Positions 1 to 8,734 of a stretch of 64,000 nucleotides of DNA are shown piece after piece. Numbering within the stretch: the first letter of the stretch is position 1; every line of letters starts with the position of its first letter. Made by a program: the position numbers and the translations under genes. The DNA comes from Arthrobacter sp. CDRTa11 (lineage in GTDB: Bacteria > Actinomycetota > Actinomycetes > Actinomycetales > Micrococcaceae), in assembly GCF_026427775.1 (NCBI RefSeq), contig NZ_CP044532.1, positions 2,666,001 through 2,730,000 on the forward strand. The letters are read 5' to 3'. The notes under the pieces were generated by a model. It had not been told where the DNA came from. It worked only from the letters and a program-made list of their open reading frames with translations, and did not search any database.

Positions 1-1
1 T

Positions 2-598
2 GTCCTGACGCCCATGGTGGAGCTGTTTGGGCCCTGGGCGGGAGTGACCACCGGCATCCTGTTGGTTACCTCCCTCCTTGCCGGGATCATCGCTTTCCAC
101 AACGGCATCAACCGCTACCTCCATTCGCTGGCTCTGCGCGGTTCCCTGCCCGCAATCGTTGCCCGGACCAACCGGCACCAGGCACCCGCCGCGGCTGCCT
201 GGATCCAGACGGCGACCGCCGTCGTACTGTTGGCGCCCTTCGCCGTTCTGGCACTGGACCCGGTCTTGACCCTCTTCTCGTGGTTCAGCGGGCTGGCGGT
301 TGCGGCACTCCTGGTGCTGTACATGCTCTGCTCCCTCGCCGTCGTCGCCTTCTTCCGCCGCGAACGGGTTTCCGGGCAGCTCTGGCAAACCCTGTTGGCC
401 CCGGCGCTGGCGTCCGTGTTGCTCGCCTGGGTCCTGTATCTTGTGGTCAGCAACTTCACGTCGCTGATCGGCGGCAGCGCAGAGACGGCAGTTGCCCTGC
501 TGGTGGCGGTTCCGGTGTTGTTCCTGGCCGGTGTGCTGGTGGAAGGCCAGGTGGAGCGCCGCCGGGTGGCTGCCACCCTGGGGCACTCCGTCAGTTAG
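2..598 (+). CDS. APC-family amino acid permease, C-terminal part
   Basis: The reading frame is open from the first bases of the window, so this is the 3' end of a longer gene; the first in-frame ATG at 14 is internal. The 198 visible residues contain about five or six hydrophobic segments. They include a loop of the type NRYLHSLALRGSLPA...NRHQAPAAA, which is typical of amino acid/polyamine/organocation permeases just before their last four helices. It is an inner-membrane transporter and the substrate cannot be told from this part. The stop is TAG at 596-598. A short inverted repeat (GCGGGG/CCCCGC) follows about 40 bases later but has no T tract. Confidence 0.8.
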   Translation, partial: VLTPMVELFGPWAGVTTGILLVTSLLAGIIAFHNGINRYLHSLALRGSLPAIVARTNRHQAPAAAAWIQTATAVVLLAPFAVLALDPVLTLFSWFSGLAVAALLVLYMLCSLAVVAFFRRERVSGQLWQTLLAPALASVLLAWVLYLVVSNFTSLIGGSAETAVALLVAVPVLFLAGVLVEGQVERRRVAATLGHSVS

Positions 599-758
599 GT
601 CAGACAAATGAACTCGAGGCGGATCGAGCACGAGCGGGGCCGATAATCCCCGCAGCAGCTCAGTGCGTCTTCCTGCTGCGTTTGCGGGTGCGGGACGTCT
701 CCGGGAGCAGGCGAGGTTCGGGACCGTTAATGTCGGTGCCCACTGACAAGCTAAGGGT

Positions 759-2339
759 ATGGACAACGGGGACGTCGTGGAGGCAGTAGACGCACCTGGC
801 GCTGCCTTGGTCCTGATCGAAGCAGCCTCCTCCTCTGCCGACACAGGTTCTGATTCTGGTTATAGTTCTGGCGCTGACTTTGATGCTGAGCCAGGCTCTG
901 GCGCCGGTTTTGATCCTGACGCACGTTCTGATCCGTTGCGGGATTTGGCCGAGGAATGCCTGGCCGACATGGCGGAGGCTGCCCGTGATGAGGCCCGGGC
1001 CGCTGCCCGGAAGGCCCGCGCGGCCGCCGCCTACGCGGACGCCTGCCGCCGCCTGCTTCCCCCGTCGGCCTCGCTGCACGACCAGTCTGTGGCGGAGATG
1101 GGCATGGTCGCGGAGGTCGCCTGTGTCCTGACCATCAGCGAAGGCACCGCCTCAGCCTTCCTGGTCCAGTCCCGCCAACTGAGCACCGAACTGCCCCGCA
1201 CCCTGACAGCCCTACAGGCCGGGGCCATCTCATGGCAGCACGCCCGGATCCTCTGCGATGAAACCACCGGCCTGGGCCCCGCCGGCGCCGCAGCCCTCGA
1301 AACCCACTTCCTGGACCCCGACGCCCCGAACGCCGCCCGCAGCTGCCTTGCCGGGGACCTCACACCCTCCCGGTTCCGCGCCAGGGCCCGGACCTGGCGC
1401 GAACGCCACCACCCCGTCTCCATCGAAACCCGCCACACCAAGTGCGTCCTGGACCGCCGGGTCGAATACACCCCGGACCGCGACGGCATGGCCTGGCTCT
1501 CCGCCTACCTCCCCGCAGACCAGGCCGCCGCCATCTGGGAACACACCACCACCACAGCCCGGGCCCTCCAAAGCCCCACCGAATCCCGCACCCTCACCCA
1601 ACTCCGCGCCGACACCCTCGCCACCGCACTCCTCAGCGGAGAAACCACCACCAGCGACAGTGGCCCACTCCTTGATGGTGGGAGCAGCGGCGGCGGCAGC
1701 AACGGAATTACCAGCTGGCATAGCAACAGCGGCTCACTCATTGGTGGAGGAAGCGCCACGGGCGCAAATAGCCTTGCCGATCGCGCCGGAGAGCGCACAG
1801 CCGGGCAGGTCCCGCCGCCGCGGGCCCAGGTACTGGTCACCGTGCCTGTGTTCTCACTGCTGGGCCTGACCGATGAACCTGCCACCCTCGACGGCCACGG
1901 CCCCATCCCCGCCTCCATGGCCCGGAACCTGGTCGCCAACGGAGCCGGCTCCTTCCACCGCGTCCTGACCGACCCTCGCGACGGCGCACCACTGGAAATC
2001 GGCCGAACCAGCTACCGGCTCACCACAGCAATGCGCCGCTGGCTCAGACTCCGCGACGCCAAATGCCCCTTCCCCGGCTGCAACAACCACTCCCTGGACA
2101 ACGATGCAGACCACCTCCTGGCCTGGGCTGACGGCGGCACCACCGGAATCAGCAACCTCGGCCAACCCTGCCGAAAACACCACCACCTCAAACACAACAC
2201 CGCCTGGCAACCAACCCCAGCCAGCAAAAACGAACCACCCGGCTGGACCTCACCCACCGGCCGACACTACAAAAGCGAACACCAAGACTGGGAACCACCC
2301 ACCTGGCCGGACAACTCACTCACCGAGCGTCTCACCTGA
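759..2339 (+). CDS. DUF222 / HNH endonuclease domain protein
   Basis: This 526-residue protein has the two-part layout of the DUF222-HNH family, which is present in many copies in Arthrobacter and mycobacterial genomes. An acidic, Ser/Gly-rich N-terminus is followed by an Ala/Arg-rich DUF222 helical region (about residues 65-290). A low-complexity Gly/Ser linker (about 295-350) comes next. The C-terminal HNH zinc finger begins at CPFPGC and runs through ADHLLAW, GGTT, NLGQPC and KHHHLKH, so the metal-binding cysteines and catalytic histidine are all visible. The physiological role of the family is not established; a nicking or homing nuclease role is usually assumed. The start ATG at 759 has a weak AAGGG just before it. 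The linker is less GC-rich than its surroundings, consistent with fast-evolving filler. Confidence 0.9.
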   Translation: MDNGDVVEAVDAPGAALVLIEAASSSADTGSDSGYSSGADFDAEPGSGAGFDPDARSDPLRDLAEECLADMAEAARDEARAAARKARAAAAYADACRRLLPPSASLHDQSVAEMGMVAEVACVLTISEGTASAFLVQSRQLSTELPRTLTALQAGAISWQHARILCDETTGLGPAGAAALETHFLDPDAPNAARSCLAGDLTPSRFRARARTWRERHHPVSIETRHTKCVLDRRVEYTPDRDGMAWLSAYLPADQAAAIWEHTTTTARALQSPTESRTLTQLRADTLATALLSGETTTSDSGPLLDGGSSGGGSNGITSWHSNSGSLIGGGSATGANSLADRAGERTAGQVPPPRAQVLVTVPVFSLLGLTDEPATLDGHGPIPASMARNLVANGAGSFHRVLTDPRDGAPLEIGRTSYRLTTAMRRWLRLRDAKCPFPGCNNHSLDNDADHLLAWADGGTTGISNLGQPCRKHHHLKHNTAWQPTPASKNEPPGWTSPTGRHYKSEHQDWEPPTWPDNSLTERLT

Positions 2340-2527
2340 CGTGAAGCCCTGATCGGGTATGAGCCGCGCCAACCGTACGAACCCGACTCGGGCCTGAGTC
2401 GCGCCCGCCGCACCGAACCCGACCGGGGCTGGACCACGCCCTCCATCCGACCCAAGCCGGTTCCGGACGATGCCCCTTCCTGACGAGCGCCCTCGCCCCA
2501 GAAGACTGGCACCGTCACGAACCGGCG

Positions 2528-2966
2528 CCCGGGATACGCTACCTTCACAACGCGGTCGACGACCACTCACGGTTTGCCTACACCGAGATACTGCCTGACG
2601 AGAAGGAGACCGCAGCAGCGTTCTGGAAACGGGCCAACGAAGCCTTCGCAGCCGCCGGCATCACAGTGGCGCGGGTCCTGACAGACAACGGCTCCTGCTA
2701 CCGCTCCCGCCTCTTCGCCCAAGCCCTCGGCCCGGACATCAAACACAAACGGACCCGTCCCACCGGCCCAAACAAATGGCAAGGTCGAACGGTTCAACCG
2801 CACCATGCTCGAAGAGTGGGCATACGCAAAACCCTACGGATCAGAAAGCGAGCGAGTCGCCGCCTGTCCATCCTGGCTGCACCACTACAATCACAGCCGA
2901 GGCCACACCTCACTCAAAGGTCAGCCACCGGCCAGCCGCGTTACCAACCTCCCTGGGTACACCTAG
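2528..2966 (+). pseudogene. IS481-type transposase remnant (frameshifted, 5'-truncated)
   Basis: The translated stretch reads AVDDHSRFAYTEI, then VLTDNGSCYRS, then HKRTRP in one frame. It continues only in the +1 frame as NGKVERFNR, EEWAYAKPYGSE, WLHHYNHSRGH, and ends with PPASRVTNLPGYT and a TAG at 2964. These are the DDE-core and C-terminal motifs of IS481-family (rve) transposases. The frame break lies near 2772, at the RPQTNGK motif. The N-terminal helix-turn-helix half is missing upstream, and no terminal inverted repeats were found. In the 2340-3132 gap I see nothing else that looks coding. Confidence 0.75.
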
Positions 2967-3132
2967 GTGCCCCCTGGGGGAAGCAAAACCGGCCACGGCC
3001 CGGCGCGGAAGTACTCCGCGTCCGGCCATTTGCTTACACCGGATGCTTTCCATTGAACGATGTTTTACCGCCCGACTGCGGCAGGTCGCTTATCGCTCTG
3101 CGGTGGCGGTTATTTAGGCTGGGCAGGGCCGG

Positions 3133-4134
3133 TCAGGCGCTCCGGCGCCAGTCGCTGGGGGAGACGCCGAAGGCGTCGCGGAAGATACGGCTGAAATGCG
3201 CTGCGTCGAGGAAACCCCAACGGGCAGCGACGGCGCCTACTGACTGACCGGCATGCAGCGGATCCCGCAGTTCGCGGCGAGCACCCTCCAGCCTCTGGGT
3301 CCTGATCCAGCTGGCCACGGTGGTTCCGGATTCGTGGAAGACGTTGTGCAGGTGCCGCGTGGAGACGAAATGCGCGGCCGCAATGCTGGCCGGTGACAGC
3401 AGCGGATCGGACAGGTTGGCCTCGATGTATTCGCGCACCGACACGGCCAGGAGGGCCTGCGGCTTCATCCGGTCCGGGGCGATGTCCATTTCGGCGTGCA
3501 GCATGGTGGCCACGAGGTCCAGGGCGTTTGTTGCCAGCCGCGAACCGCTGGGTCCGCTCAGGACGTCAAGGTTCTCTGAGAGTTGCCGGATGAACTGCCC
3601 CACAATTCCGCTGAGGCCGGTGCTGCCGGCCATTCGAACCGCCGCGAGCTGGCCCACATAGTCGGTGGGCAGTGAGAGGGCATCGCAGGGGAACATGACC
3701 ACCATCATCCGGGCCTCTTCCTCGAAGGCGAGGGTGTAGGGGCGGCTGGTGTCGTAGATGGCCAGGTCGCCGGGCTGGAGAAGGGCCTCGCGGTTGTCCT
3801 GGATCAGCAGTCCCGTGCCCTCCAGCTGGAGGTTGAGCTTGAAGTAGCGTTCGCTGGTCTGGGCGATCAGGGCAGGGGTGCGGTGGACCTCATGGGAGGA
3901 GGCGGAGACTTCGACGACGGACATCCGGTCCAGCACGCGGGCGCGCATCTGCCCGCGGAACCCGTCAACGTCTGCTGTCCTGGCTGCGAGTGGCACAAAG
4001 GACTCCGCAACAAGGTGTTTCCAGTGGTCAAACGTCAGCGCAACGCTGGACGTGAGGTTCTGGCTGGCGGGCTGGACTGCAGCTGGCATGGATGTTCCTG
4101 ACGACGGATGGCCGCTTAGCGTGGGTTCCCCCAT
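3133..4134 (-). CDS. AraC-family transcriptional regulator
   Basis: The 333-residue protein has an N-terminal AraC-binding-like (cupin-type) domain, with LQPGDLAIYDTSRPY near its middle. The C-terminal double helix-turn-helix contains VREYIEANL, STRHLHNVF and WGFLDAAHFSRIFRDAFGVSPSDWR, the classic AraC signature. The frame stays open upstream to 4305 but runs over the end of the neighbouring gene in low-quality sequence. The ATG at 4134 is preferred because AGGA sits 7 bases before it; a second ATG at 4089 also has an AGGA. It follows the PLP-enzyme gene on the same strand, so it may regulate that gene or the amine oxidase region. Confidence 0.85.
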   Translation of the reverse strand: MGEPTLSGHPSSGTSMPAAVQPASQNLTSSVALTFDHWKHLVAESFVPLAARTADVDGFRGQMRARVLDRMSVVEVSASSHEVHRTPALIAQTSERYFKLNLQLEGTGLLIQDNREALLQPGDLAIYDTSRPYTLAFEEEARMMVVMFPCDALSLPTDYVGQLAAVRMAGSTGLSGIVGQFIRQLSENLDVLSGPSGSRLATNALDLVATMLHAEMDIAPDRMKPQALLAVSVREYIEANLSDPLLSPASIAAAHFVSTRHLHNVFHESGTTVASWIRTQRLEGARRELRDPLHAGQSVGAVAARWGFLDAAHFSRIFRDAFGVSPSDWRRSA

Positions 4135-4177
4135 GGCTGTGTCCTGAGACACAGTCCACTCAGGGTAACGCCGGAAC

Positions 4178-4209
4178 GGTCTTTTTTCAACGCTTGGCGA
4201 AAAAAGACC
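4178..4209. terminator. Hairpin between PLP-enzyme gene and araC-type gene
   Basis: A perfect 11-bp inverted repeat (GGTCTTTTTTC / GAAAAAAGACC) with a 10-base loop lies 60 bases after the stop of the minus-strand PLP-enzyme gene and 44 bases before the araC-type start. The A/T-rich stem could act as a factor-independent terminator or attenuator. It could also be an operator. Confidence 0.5.
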
Positions 4210-4271
4210 TTCCGCCGCCGGGCGTCGCCGGCTTGCGGGTTGCCGGTGCCCGGTTGCGGGGTTACCGGCGG

Positions 4272-5369
4272 CTACTTGTTCCTGCCCCTCGCCACGACGT
4301 CCCAACGGTCCACGAGGGTGCCACGGCTGGTTACCGCGACGTCGTCCGCCAGGTTGATCGCCAGGCAGACGTGGTTGGGGATAACGCGCACCCCGTCACC
4401 GAGGGCCGGCTTGACTGTGCTTTCAGACCATTCCACGGTGGCATGGCGCTCTGAAAGGGCAGTGATCCGGGCATCCGGGTGGTCCATCAGGCGCCCGAAG
4501 CCGGTGGCCCATGCGGGCCTGTCGCTGCCCAGGATCTTGCTGCCGGCGTCGATGATGAAACGAGCAGGGGCATCCGGGGACGTCTCATGGTGGCTCACCA
4601 CCGTGGCAGCGACCGTCAGCGCAATGTCCTCCACGGCGCAGCGTCCAAGCTCCAGCTGCTGCGCATCGCCGAAGACGTAAACCCCGGGCCGCACTTCCGT
4701 GGCCACAGACCCCTCGGTCAGCAACGCCGTCGGGGTGGATCCTCCGCTTCGGCAGGTGGCCTCGAACCCTGCCGCCGCCAGTGATTCGGCTGCCAGGAAC
4801 AGCGCCTGCTGCTCCTGTGCGGCGGCCTCTGCCGGCATTCCAGGGGCGTAGCTGTGGCCGGGGAAGGTGAAGACGCCCGCAACCTGCAGTCCGGCCCGCG
4901 ACGCGGCTTCGGCAACCGCCGCCGCTGCCTCTGGCATGGTGCCGCTGCGGTGATGGCCGCTGTCGATCTCAACCAGGACACTGACCCTCCCGGACGCTTG
5001 CCCGAGGCCTGATCCCAGCCTGGTGGCCCCCGCTGCGGAGTCCACGCCCACCGAGATCCTCGCGGTTGACGCCAGGCGCCGGAGCCGCTCAGCCTTTTGG
5101 GTTGAAATCCAGAGCGGGTAGGCGATGAAGATGTCCTCGATTCCTGCCTCAGCGAACACCTCCGCCTCGCCAATGGTTGCCACGGTCAGGCCGGCTGCCC
5201 CGGCGGCCATCTGCCGGGCCGCGATCTCGATGATCTTGTGGGTTTTGGCATGGGGGCGAAGGGTGAGGCCCTTGTCCCGGACAGCAGCAGCCATCCGCTC
5301 GATATTCCGTTCAAGGATGTCGAGATCGATCATGATCTCCGGAGTATCGATCTCAGGGGGAATGGTCAC
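4272..5369 (-). CDS. Alanine-racemase-fold PLP enzyme, D-serine dehydratase-like
   Basis: This 365-residue fold-type III PLP enzyme belongs to the D-threonine aldolase/D-serine dehydratase family. It starts with the family's [15 protein letters not shown]. It carries the PLP lysine in PHAKTHK, the SGGSTPT phosphate-binding loop and a C-terminal metal site in IPNHVCLAI. In characterised D-serine and 3-hydroxyaspartate dehydratases the metal pair is His-x-Cys, as here; D-threonine aldolases have His-x-Asp. A dehydratase (D-serine or 3-hydroxyaspartate to oxo-acid plus ammonia) is therefore the better guess. The GTG start at 5369 is chosen for its AGGAGA 9 bases upstream; the open frame before it is low-complexity Arg/Gly. 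It follows the TetR gene by 26 bases and is probably cotranscribed with it. Confidence 0.8.
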   Translation of the reverse strand: MTIPPEIDTPEIMIDLDILERNIERMAAAVRDKGLTLRPHAKTHKIIEIAARQMAAGAAGLTVATIGEAEVFAEAGIEDIFIAYPLWISTQKAERLRRLASTARISVGVDSAAGATRLGSGLGQASGRVSVLVEIDSGHHRSGTMPEAAAAVAEAASRAGLQVAGVFTFPGHSYAPGMPAEAAAQEQQALFLAAESLAAAGFEATCRSGGSTPTALLTEGSVATEVRPGVYVFGDAQQLELGRCAVEDIALTVAATVVSHHETSPDAPARFIIDAGSKILGSDRPAWATGFGRLMDHPDARITALSERHATVEWSESTVKPALGDGVRVIPNHVCLAINLADDVAVTSRGTLVDRWDVVARGRNK

Positions 5370-5395
5370 GTCGGAGTTCTCCTGGTTGGGCTCAG

Positions 5396-6004
5396 TTATC
5401 GGGCAAGCAGGGCAAGAAACCCCTCCAGCTGATCGGCAAGGCCGGTACTGGCACGGGCACCGGCACCGGGACCGGGACCGGGACCCAATGCTGCCCCGAT
5501 CTGTGCGCCCAGCAGCATGTTCAGGAGCTGGCTCGCCAGTGTGGCGTCGTCGACGTCTGCCTTGACGTCCCCCGCCTCCCGCGCCTGCGCGAGGTATTGC
5601 CGGATGGCGGCAAGCCACTCATCCATGGACTGCCGGTGGATCTCCGCCTTCTGCGGATCGTTGACAGCCTTCTGCCAAAAGGGGATGACGATCCGCGCCT
5701 CGTTCACCCGTTCCTCGTCCAGGGGGAGCACCTCCAGGCAAAAGGCCCGCAATGCGGGCAGCCCGGATTTTCCTTCTGTCACTGTGGCTATGCGCTGGTT
5801 GGTCCTATTGAAGACGTGCCCGAACGCGAATTCCAAGAGGTTGTCCTTAGTGGGGAAGTACGGCTTGAGCGCGCCATTGGCGAAGCCTGCCTCCAGCGCA
5901 ATTTCCCGCATGGTGGCGCCTTCGATGCCCAGCCGGGCGATGATCCGCCACGTGGCATCCACCAGTTCCAGCCGGCGTTCGTCATGGTCAACAATCTTTG
6001 GCAC
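5396..6004 (-). CDS. TetR-family transcriptional regulator
   Basis: The protein has about 202 residues. The N-terminal helix-turn-helix is clear: [48 protein letters not shown]. The C-terminal region resembles the BetI-type ligand domain. The GTG at 6004 is chosen because it gives the usual family N-terminus and has GGGAG 8 bases upstream; an ATG at 6049 in the same frame is possible. It is divergent from the amine oxidase gene across a 120-bp region with a palindrome, so it probably controls that gene and itself. Near the C-terminus a Pro/Gly run is encoded by a hexanucleotide repeat. Confidence 0.85.
   Translation of the reverse strand: MPKIVDHDERRLELVDATWRIIARLGIEGATMREIALEAGFANGALKPYFPTKDNLLEFAFGHVFNRTNQRIATVTEGKSGLPALRAFCLEVLPLDEERVNEARIVIPFWQKAVNDPQKAEIHRQSMDEWLAAIRQYLAQAREAGDVKADVDDATLASQLLNMLLGAQIGAALGPGPGPGAGARASTGLADQLEGFLALLAR
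5450..5485. repeat. Tandem hexanucleotide repeat (GGCACC/GGGACC, six units)
   Basis: Six head-to-tail hexamers (one GGCACG, two GGCACC, three GGGACC) lie inside the TetR gene and encode its GPGPGP-type stretch. Gain or loss of a unit would keep the reading frame. Confidence 0.8.
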
Positions 6005-6064
6005 GGCGGCCGCTCCCGGAAATATTTCGCACAGACTCTTGTGAGCCATCTTACGTACCGCTTA

Positions 6065-6082
6065 TTCTCTACAAGTATAGAA
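6065..6082. promoter_or_regulatory. Putative TetR operator (imperfect palindrome)
   Basis: TTCTCTA-CAAG-TATAGAA is an 18-bp palindrome with one mismatch pair. It lies in the AT-rich divergent promoter region between the TetR gene and the amine oxidase gene. The position suits a repressor controlling both. This is inferred from position and symmetry only. Confidence 0.5.
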
Positions 6083-6124
6083 AATAAAAACGCGACCAGC
6101 CATGGTCCCGGACAAAGGTCACCC

Positions 6125-8140
6125 ATGACGCTTGCAGCAGCTGACACCGCAACCCCGTACCGCCTGGCATCAGCCGGCGAGGTCACCGAGGTCCAGGCCA
6201 TCCTTCACGCTGCCGGCCACCTGGGCCCGGAGAAGCGCATCGCCTATCTGGGCCTGCTTGACCCCGCCCGTGGGGCTGCCGCCATGAGGACTGTCGACGG
6301 CGGGGCTGCCGTGGACGACGGGACTGCCGACGGCGATGCTGACGCCGCCGTCGCGGGCCCTGACGGGGACCGCCGGTTCCGGATCTTTATCCATGACATC
6401 TCTGGAGGAGCTCCCGCGGACGTAGTGGTCTCCGTGACCCGCCGGGAGGTGGTGTCCGCCGTCGAACTGGATACCGGGATGACCGGCGAACTGCCGGTCC
6501 TGGAAGAGGAATTTGAGGTGGTGGAGCAGCTCCTGGCCGCGGATGACCGCTGGCTAAAGGCGCTGGCGGACCGCGGGCTCGACGTCACCAAGGTACGCGT
6601 TGCCCCGCTCTCCGCAGGGGTTTTCGAGTACGCCGAAGAGAAGGGCCGGCGCATCCTGCGTGGCCTGGCCTTTGTGCAGGATTTCCCGGAGGACAGCGCC
6701 TGGGCGCATCCCGTGGACGGGCTGGTGGCCTACGTCGATGTCGTCAGCAAGGAAGTCACCCGGGTCATCGACCTCGGCGCGATGCCCATCCCGTCGGAGC
6801 ACGGCAACTACACCGATCCGGAACTGACCGGGCCCCTGCGTACCACCCAGAAGCCCATCAGCATCACCCAGCCCGAAGGCCCCAGCTTCACCGTGACCGG
6901 CGGAAACCACGTGGAGTGGGAAAAATGGAGCGTGGACGTCGGCTTCGATGTCCGCGAAGGAGTTGTGCTCCACAACCTCGCCTTCCAGGACGGTGGCCGA
7001 AAGCGTCCCATCATCAACCGGGCCTCGATCGCCGAGATGGTGGTCCCGTACGGCGATCCCTCACCCATCCGATCCTGGCAGAACTACTTTGACACCGGCG
7101 AATACCTCGTGGGCCAGTACGCCAACTCCTTGGAGCTCGGCTGCGACTGCCTGGGCGACATCACGTACCTCAGCCCGGTGATCAGCGACGCCTTCGGCAA
7201 CCCCCGGGAGATCCGCAACGGCATCTGCATGCACGAGGAGGACTGGGGCATCCTGTCCAAACACTCCGACCTCTGGACAGGGATCAACTACACCCGCCGC
7301 AACCGCCGCCTGGTGATCTCCTTCTTCACCACCATCGGCAACTACGACTACGGCTTCTACTGGTACCTCTACCTGGACGGCACCATCGAGTTCGAAGCCA
7401 AGGCCACCGGCGTCGTCTTTACCTCTGCGTTCCCCGAGGGCGGCTCGGACAACATTTCCCAGCTGGCACCCGGCCTTGGCGCACCCTTCCACCAGCACCT
7501 CTTCAGTGCCCGGCTGGACATGGCCATCGACGGCTTCACGAACAGGGTGGAAGAGGAGGACGTGGTCCGCCAGCCCATGGGCCCGGGCAATGAGCGCGGC
7601 AACGCCTTTTCCCGGAAGCGCACCCTCCTGACGCGTGAAGGCAGCCGGGAGGCCGACGCCCGGGCAGGGAGGACCTGGATCATCTCCAACCCGGAGTCGA
7701 AGAACCGGCTGGGCGAGCCAGTGGGCTACAAGCTGCACAGCCAGAACCAGCCCACCCTGCTGGCCGATCCGGAATCCTCCATCGCCCGCCGTGCCGCCTT
7801 TGCCACCAAGGACCTGTGGGTCACCCGCTACCGAGACGAGGAACGCTACCCAACCGGGGACTTCGTGAACCAGCACTCCGGCGGAGCCGGCCTGCCCGCC
7901 TATATTGCCCAGGACCGCGACATCGACGGCCAGGACATCGTCCTCTGGCACACCTTCGGCCTCACCCACTTCCCCCGCGTGGAGGACTGGCCCATCATGC
8001 CCGTGGACACGGTCGGCTTCAAGCTCCGCCCCGAAGGCTTCTTTGGCCGCAGCCCCGTCCTGGATGTTCCTGCCAACGCAAGCCAGGCCTCAGGCACCTG
8101 CCACAGCGCCGGCGGCGGCAACGCCGGCTCCTGCCACTAG
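6125..8140 (+). CDS. Copper-containing primary amine oxidase (tyramine/histamine oxidase type)
   Basis: This 671-residue protein would oxidise a primary amine to an aldehyde, hydrogen peroxide and ammonia. The topaquinone consensus T-x-x-N-Y-D-Y is present as TIGNYDYG, putting the cofactor precursor tyrosine at residue 407. Copper-ligand histidines are visible in [11 protein letters not shown] and in [11 protein letters not shown] near the C-terminus, and the substrate-channel region is around [12 protein letters not shown]. The length is close to that of Arthrobacter histamine and phenylethylamine oxidases. The ATG at 6125 gives the normal N-terminus; the open frame continues upstream through the divergent TetR gene and is not real there. 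The tail has an unusual Gly-rich Cys-His end (TCHSAGG...GSCH). Substrate specificity cannot be read from sequence. Confidence 0.92.
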   Translation: MTLAAADTATPYRLASAGEVTEVQAILHAAGHLGPEKRIAYLGLLDPARGAAAMRTVDGGAAVDDGTADGDADAAVAGPDGDRRFRIFIHDISGGAPADVVVSVTRREVVSAVELDTGMTGELPVLEEEFEVVEQLLAADDRWLKALADRGLDVTKVRVAPLSAGVFEYAEEKGRRILRGLAFVQDFPEDSAWAHPVDGLVAYVDVVSKEVTRVIDLGAMPIPSEHGNYTDPELTGPLRTTQKPISITQPEGPSFTVTGGNHVEWEKWSVDVGFDVREGVVLHNLAFQDGGRKRPIINRASIAEMVVPYGDPSPIRSWQNYFDTGEYLVGQYANSLELGCDCLGDITYLSPVISDAFGNPREIRNGICMHEEDWGILSKHSDLWTGINYTRRNRRLVISFFTTIGNYDYGFYWYLYLDGTIEFEAKATGVVFTSAFPEGGSDNISQLAPGLGAPFHQHLFSARLDMAIDGFTNRVEEEDVVRQPMGPGNERGNAFSRKRTLLTREGSREADARAGRTWIISNPESKNRLGEPVGYKLHSQNQPTLLADPESSIARRAAFATKDLWVTRYRDEERYPTGDFVNQHSGGAGLPAYIAQDRDIDGQDIVLWHTFGLTHFPRVEDWPIMPVDTVGFKLRPEGFFGRSPVLDVPANASQASGTCHSAGGGNAGSCH

Positions 8141-8163
8141 TACAGGCCGCCGGGACCGGGGAA

Positions 8164-8592
8164 ATGACGACGACGCCGGGGCGGGCCCGAGCCGGCAGGC
8201 CCGTCCTGCATCCGCGGTTATGCGCCATGGTGGTGGCGGGCTCCAGTGCCGTGCATCTGTGGCTTGCCGCCACGAACCGGCATGGCGCCTGGCTGGGTGC
8301 CCTCATGCTGGTTCTTGCGGTGGTCTGCCTGCCCTGCGTTGTGCACATCTGGGGGCACAGCAGGGTGGGCGCCCTCCGCAGGGTGATGGCCTGTGCTCTC
8401 TGCATGGTTGCCCTCCACGGGCTGCTGCTGGCCGGCAGCGGTGCAGGCGGCCACGCGCATGGCCGTGTTCCGGCGTCGGACGCTGCAAGCGTCAATGGCG
8501 CCGCCGGACTCCTGCTGGTCATCGCCCTGGAAATCACGACGGCGTTGCTCGCCGCCACGCTGCTGGCCCGCCTTCGGCGCATACTGCCGTAG
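8164..8592 (+). CDS. Small integral membrane protein, unknown function
   Basis: This 142-residue hydrophobic protein has about four predicted membrane helices. The loop before the last helix carries GGHAHGRVP. It begins 23 bases after the amine oxidase stop, with GGGGA just before the ATG, so it is very probably cotranscribed with it. I do not recognise a family. The neighbouring copper enzyme and the histidines in the loop make a metal-related or amine-uptake accessory role conceivable, but that is a guess. The ATG at 8164 was chosen over the longer open frame, which overlaps the amine oxidase gene. Confidence 0.65.
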   Translation: MTTTPGRARAGRPVLHPRLCAMVVAGSSAVHLWLAATNRHGAWLGALMLVLAVVCLPCVVHIWGHSRVGALRRVMACALCMVALHGLLLAGSGAGGHAHGRVPASDAASVNGAAGLLLVIALEITTALLAATLLARLRRILP

Positions 8593-8734
8593 GCATAAAC
8601 AGTTGGCATAAACAGTCAGAATATGTCGGCATAAGCAGTCGCTATAAATAGAAGTCCGAAGGCCACCCAAACTGCGGTAATTGAGGACCGGGCAACCCTG
8701 TCCGCACGTCCTGGTTCTCAGTACACTGGGACGC

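Noticed and set aside
639..658. GCGGGG/CCCCGC repeat after the APC permease as a terminator
   Set aside because: The stem is only 6 bp and no T tract follows; too weak to list.
4272..5369. Calling this a D-threonine aldolase
   Set aside because: The metal site is His-x-Cys, as in the dehydratases of the same family.
5597..6124. Upstream extension of the amine oxidase to 847 residues
   Set aside because: It runs antisense through the TetR gene and across the divergent promoter; the family N-terminus starts at 6125.
7061..7969. Minus-strand 302-codon open frame over the amine oxidase gene
   Set aside because: Composition is Val/Gly/Ala-rich with no recognisable domain, and it is antisense to a well-supported enzyme.
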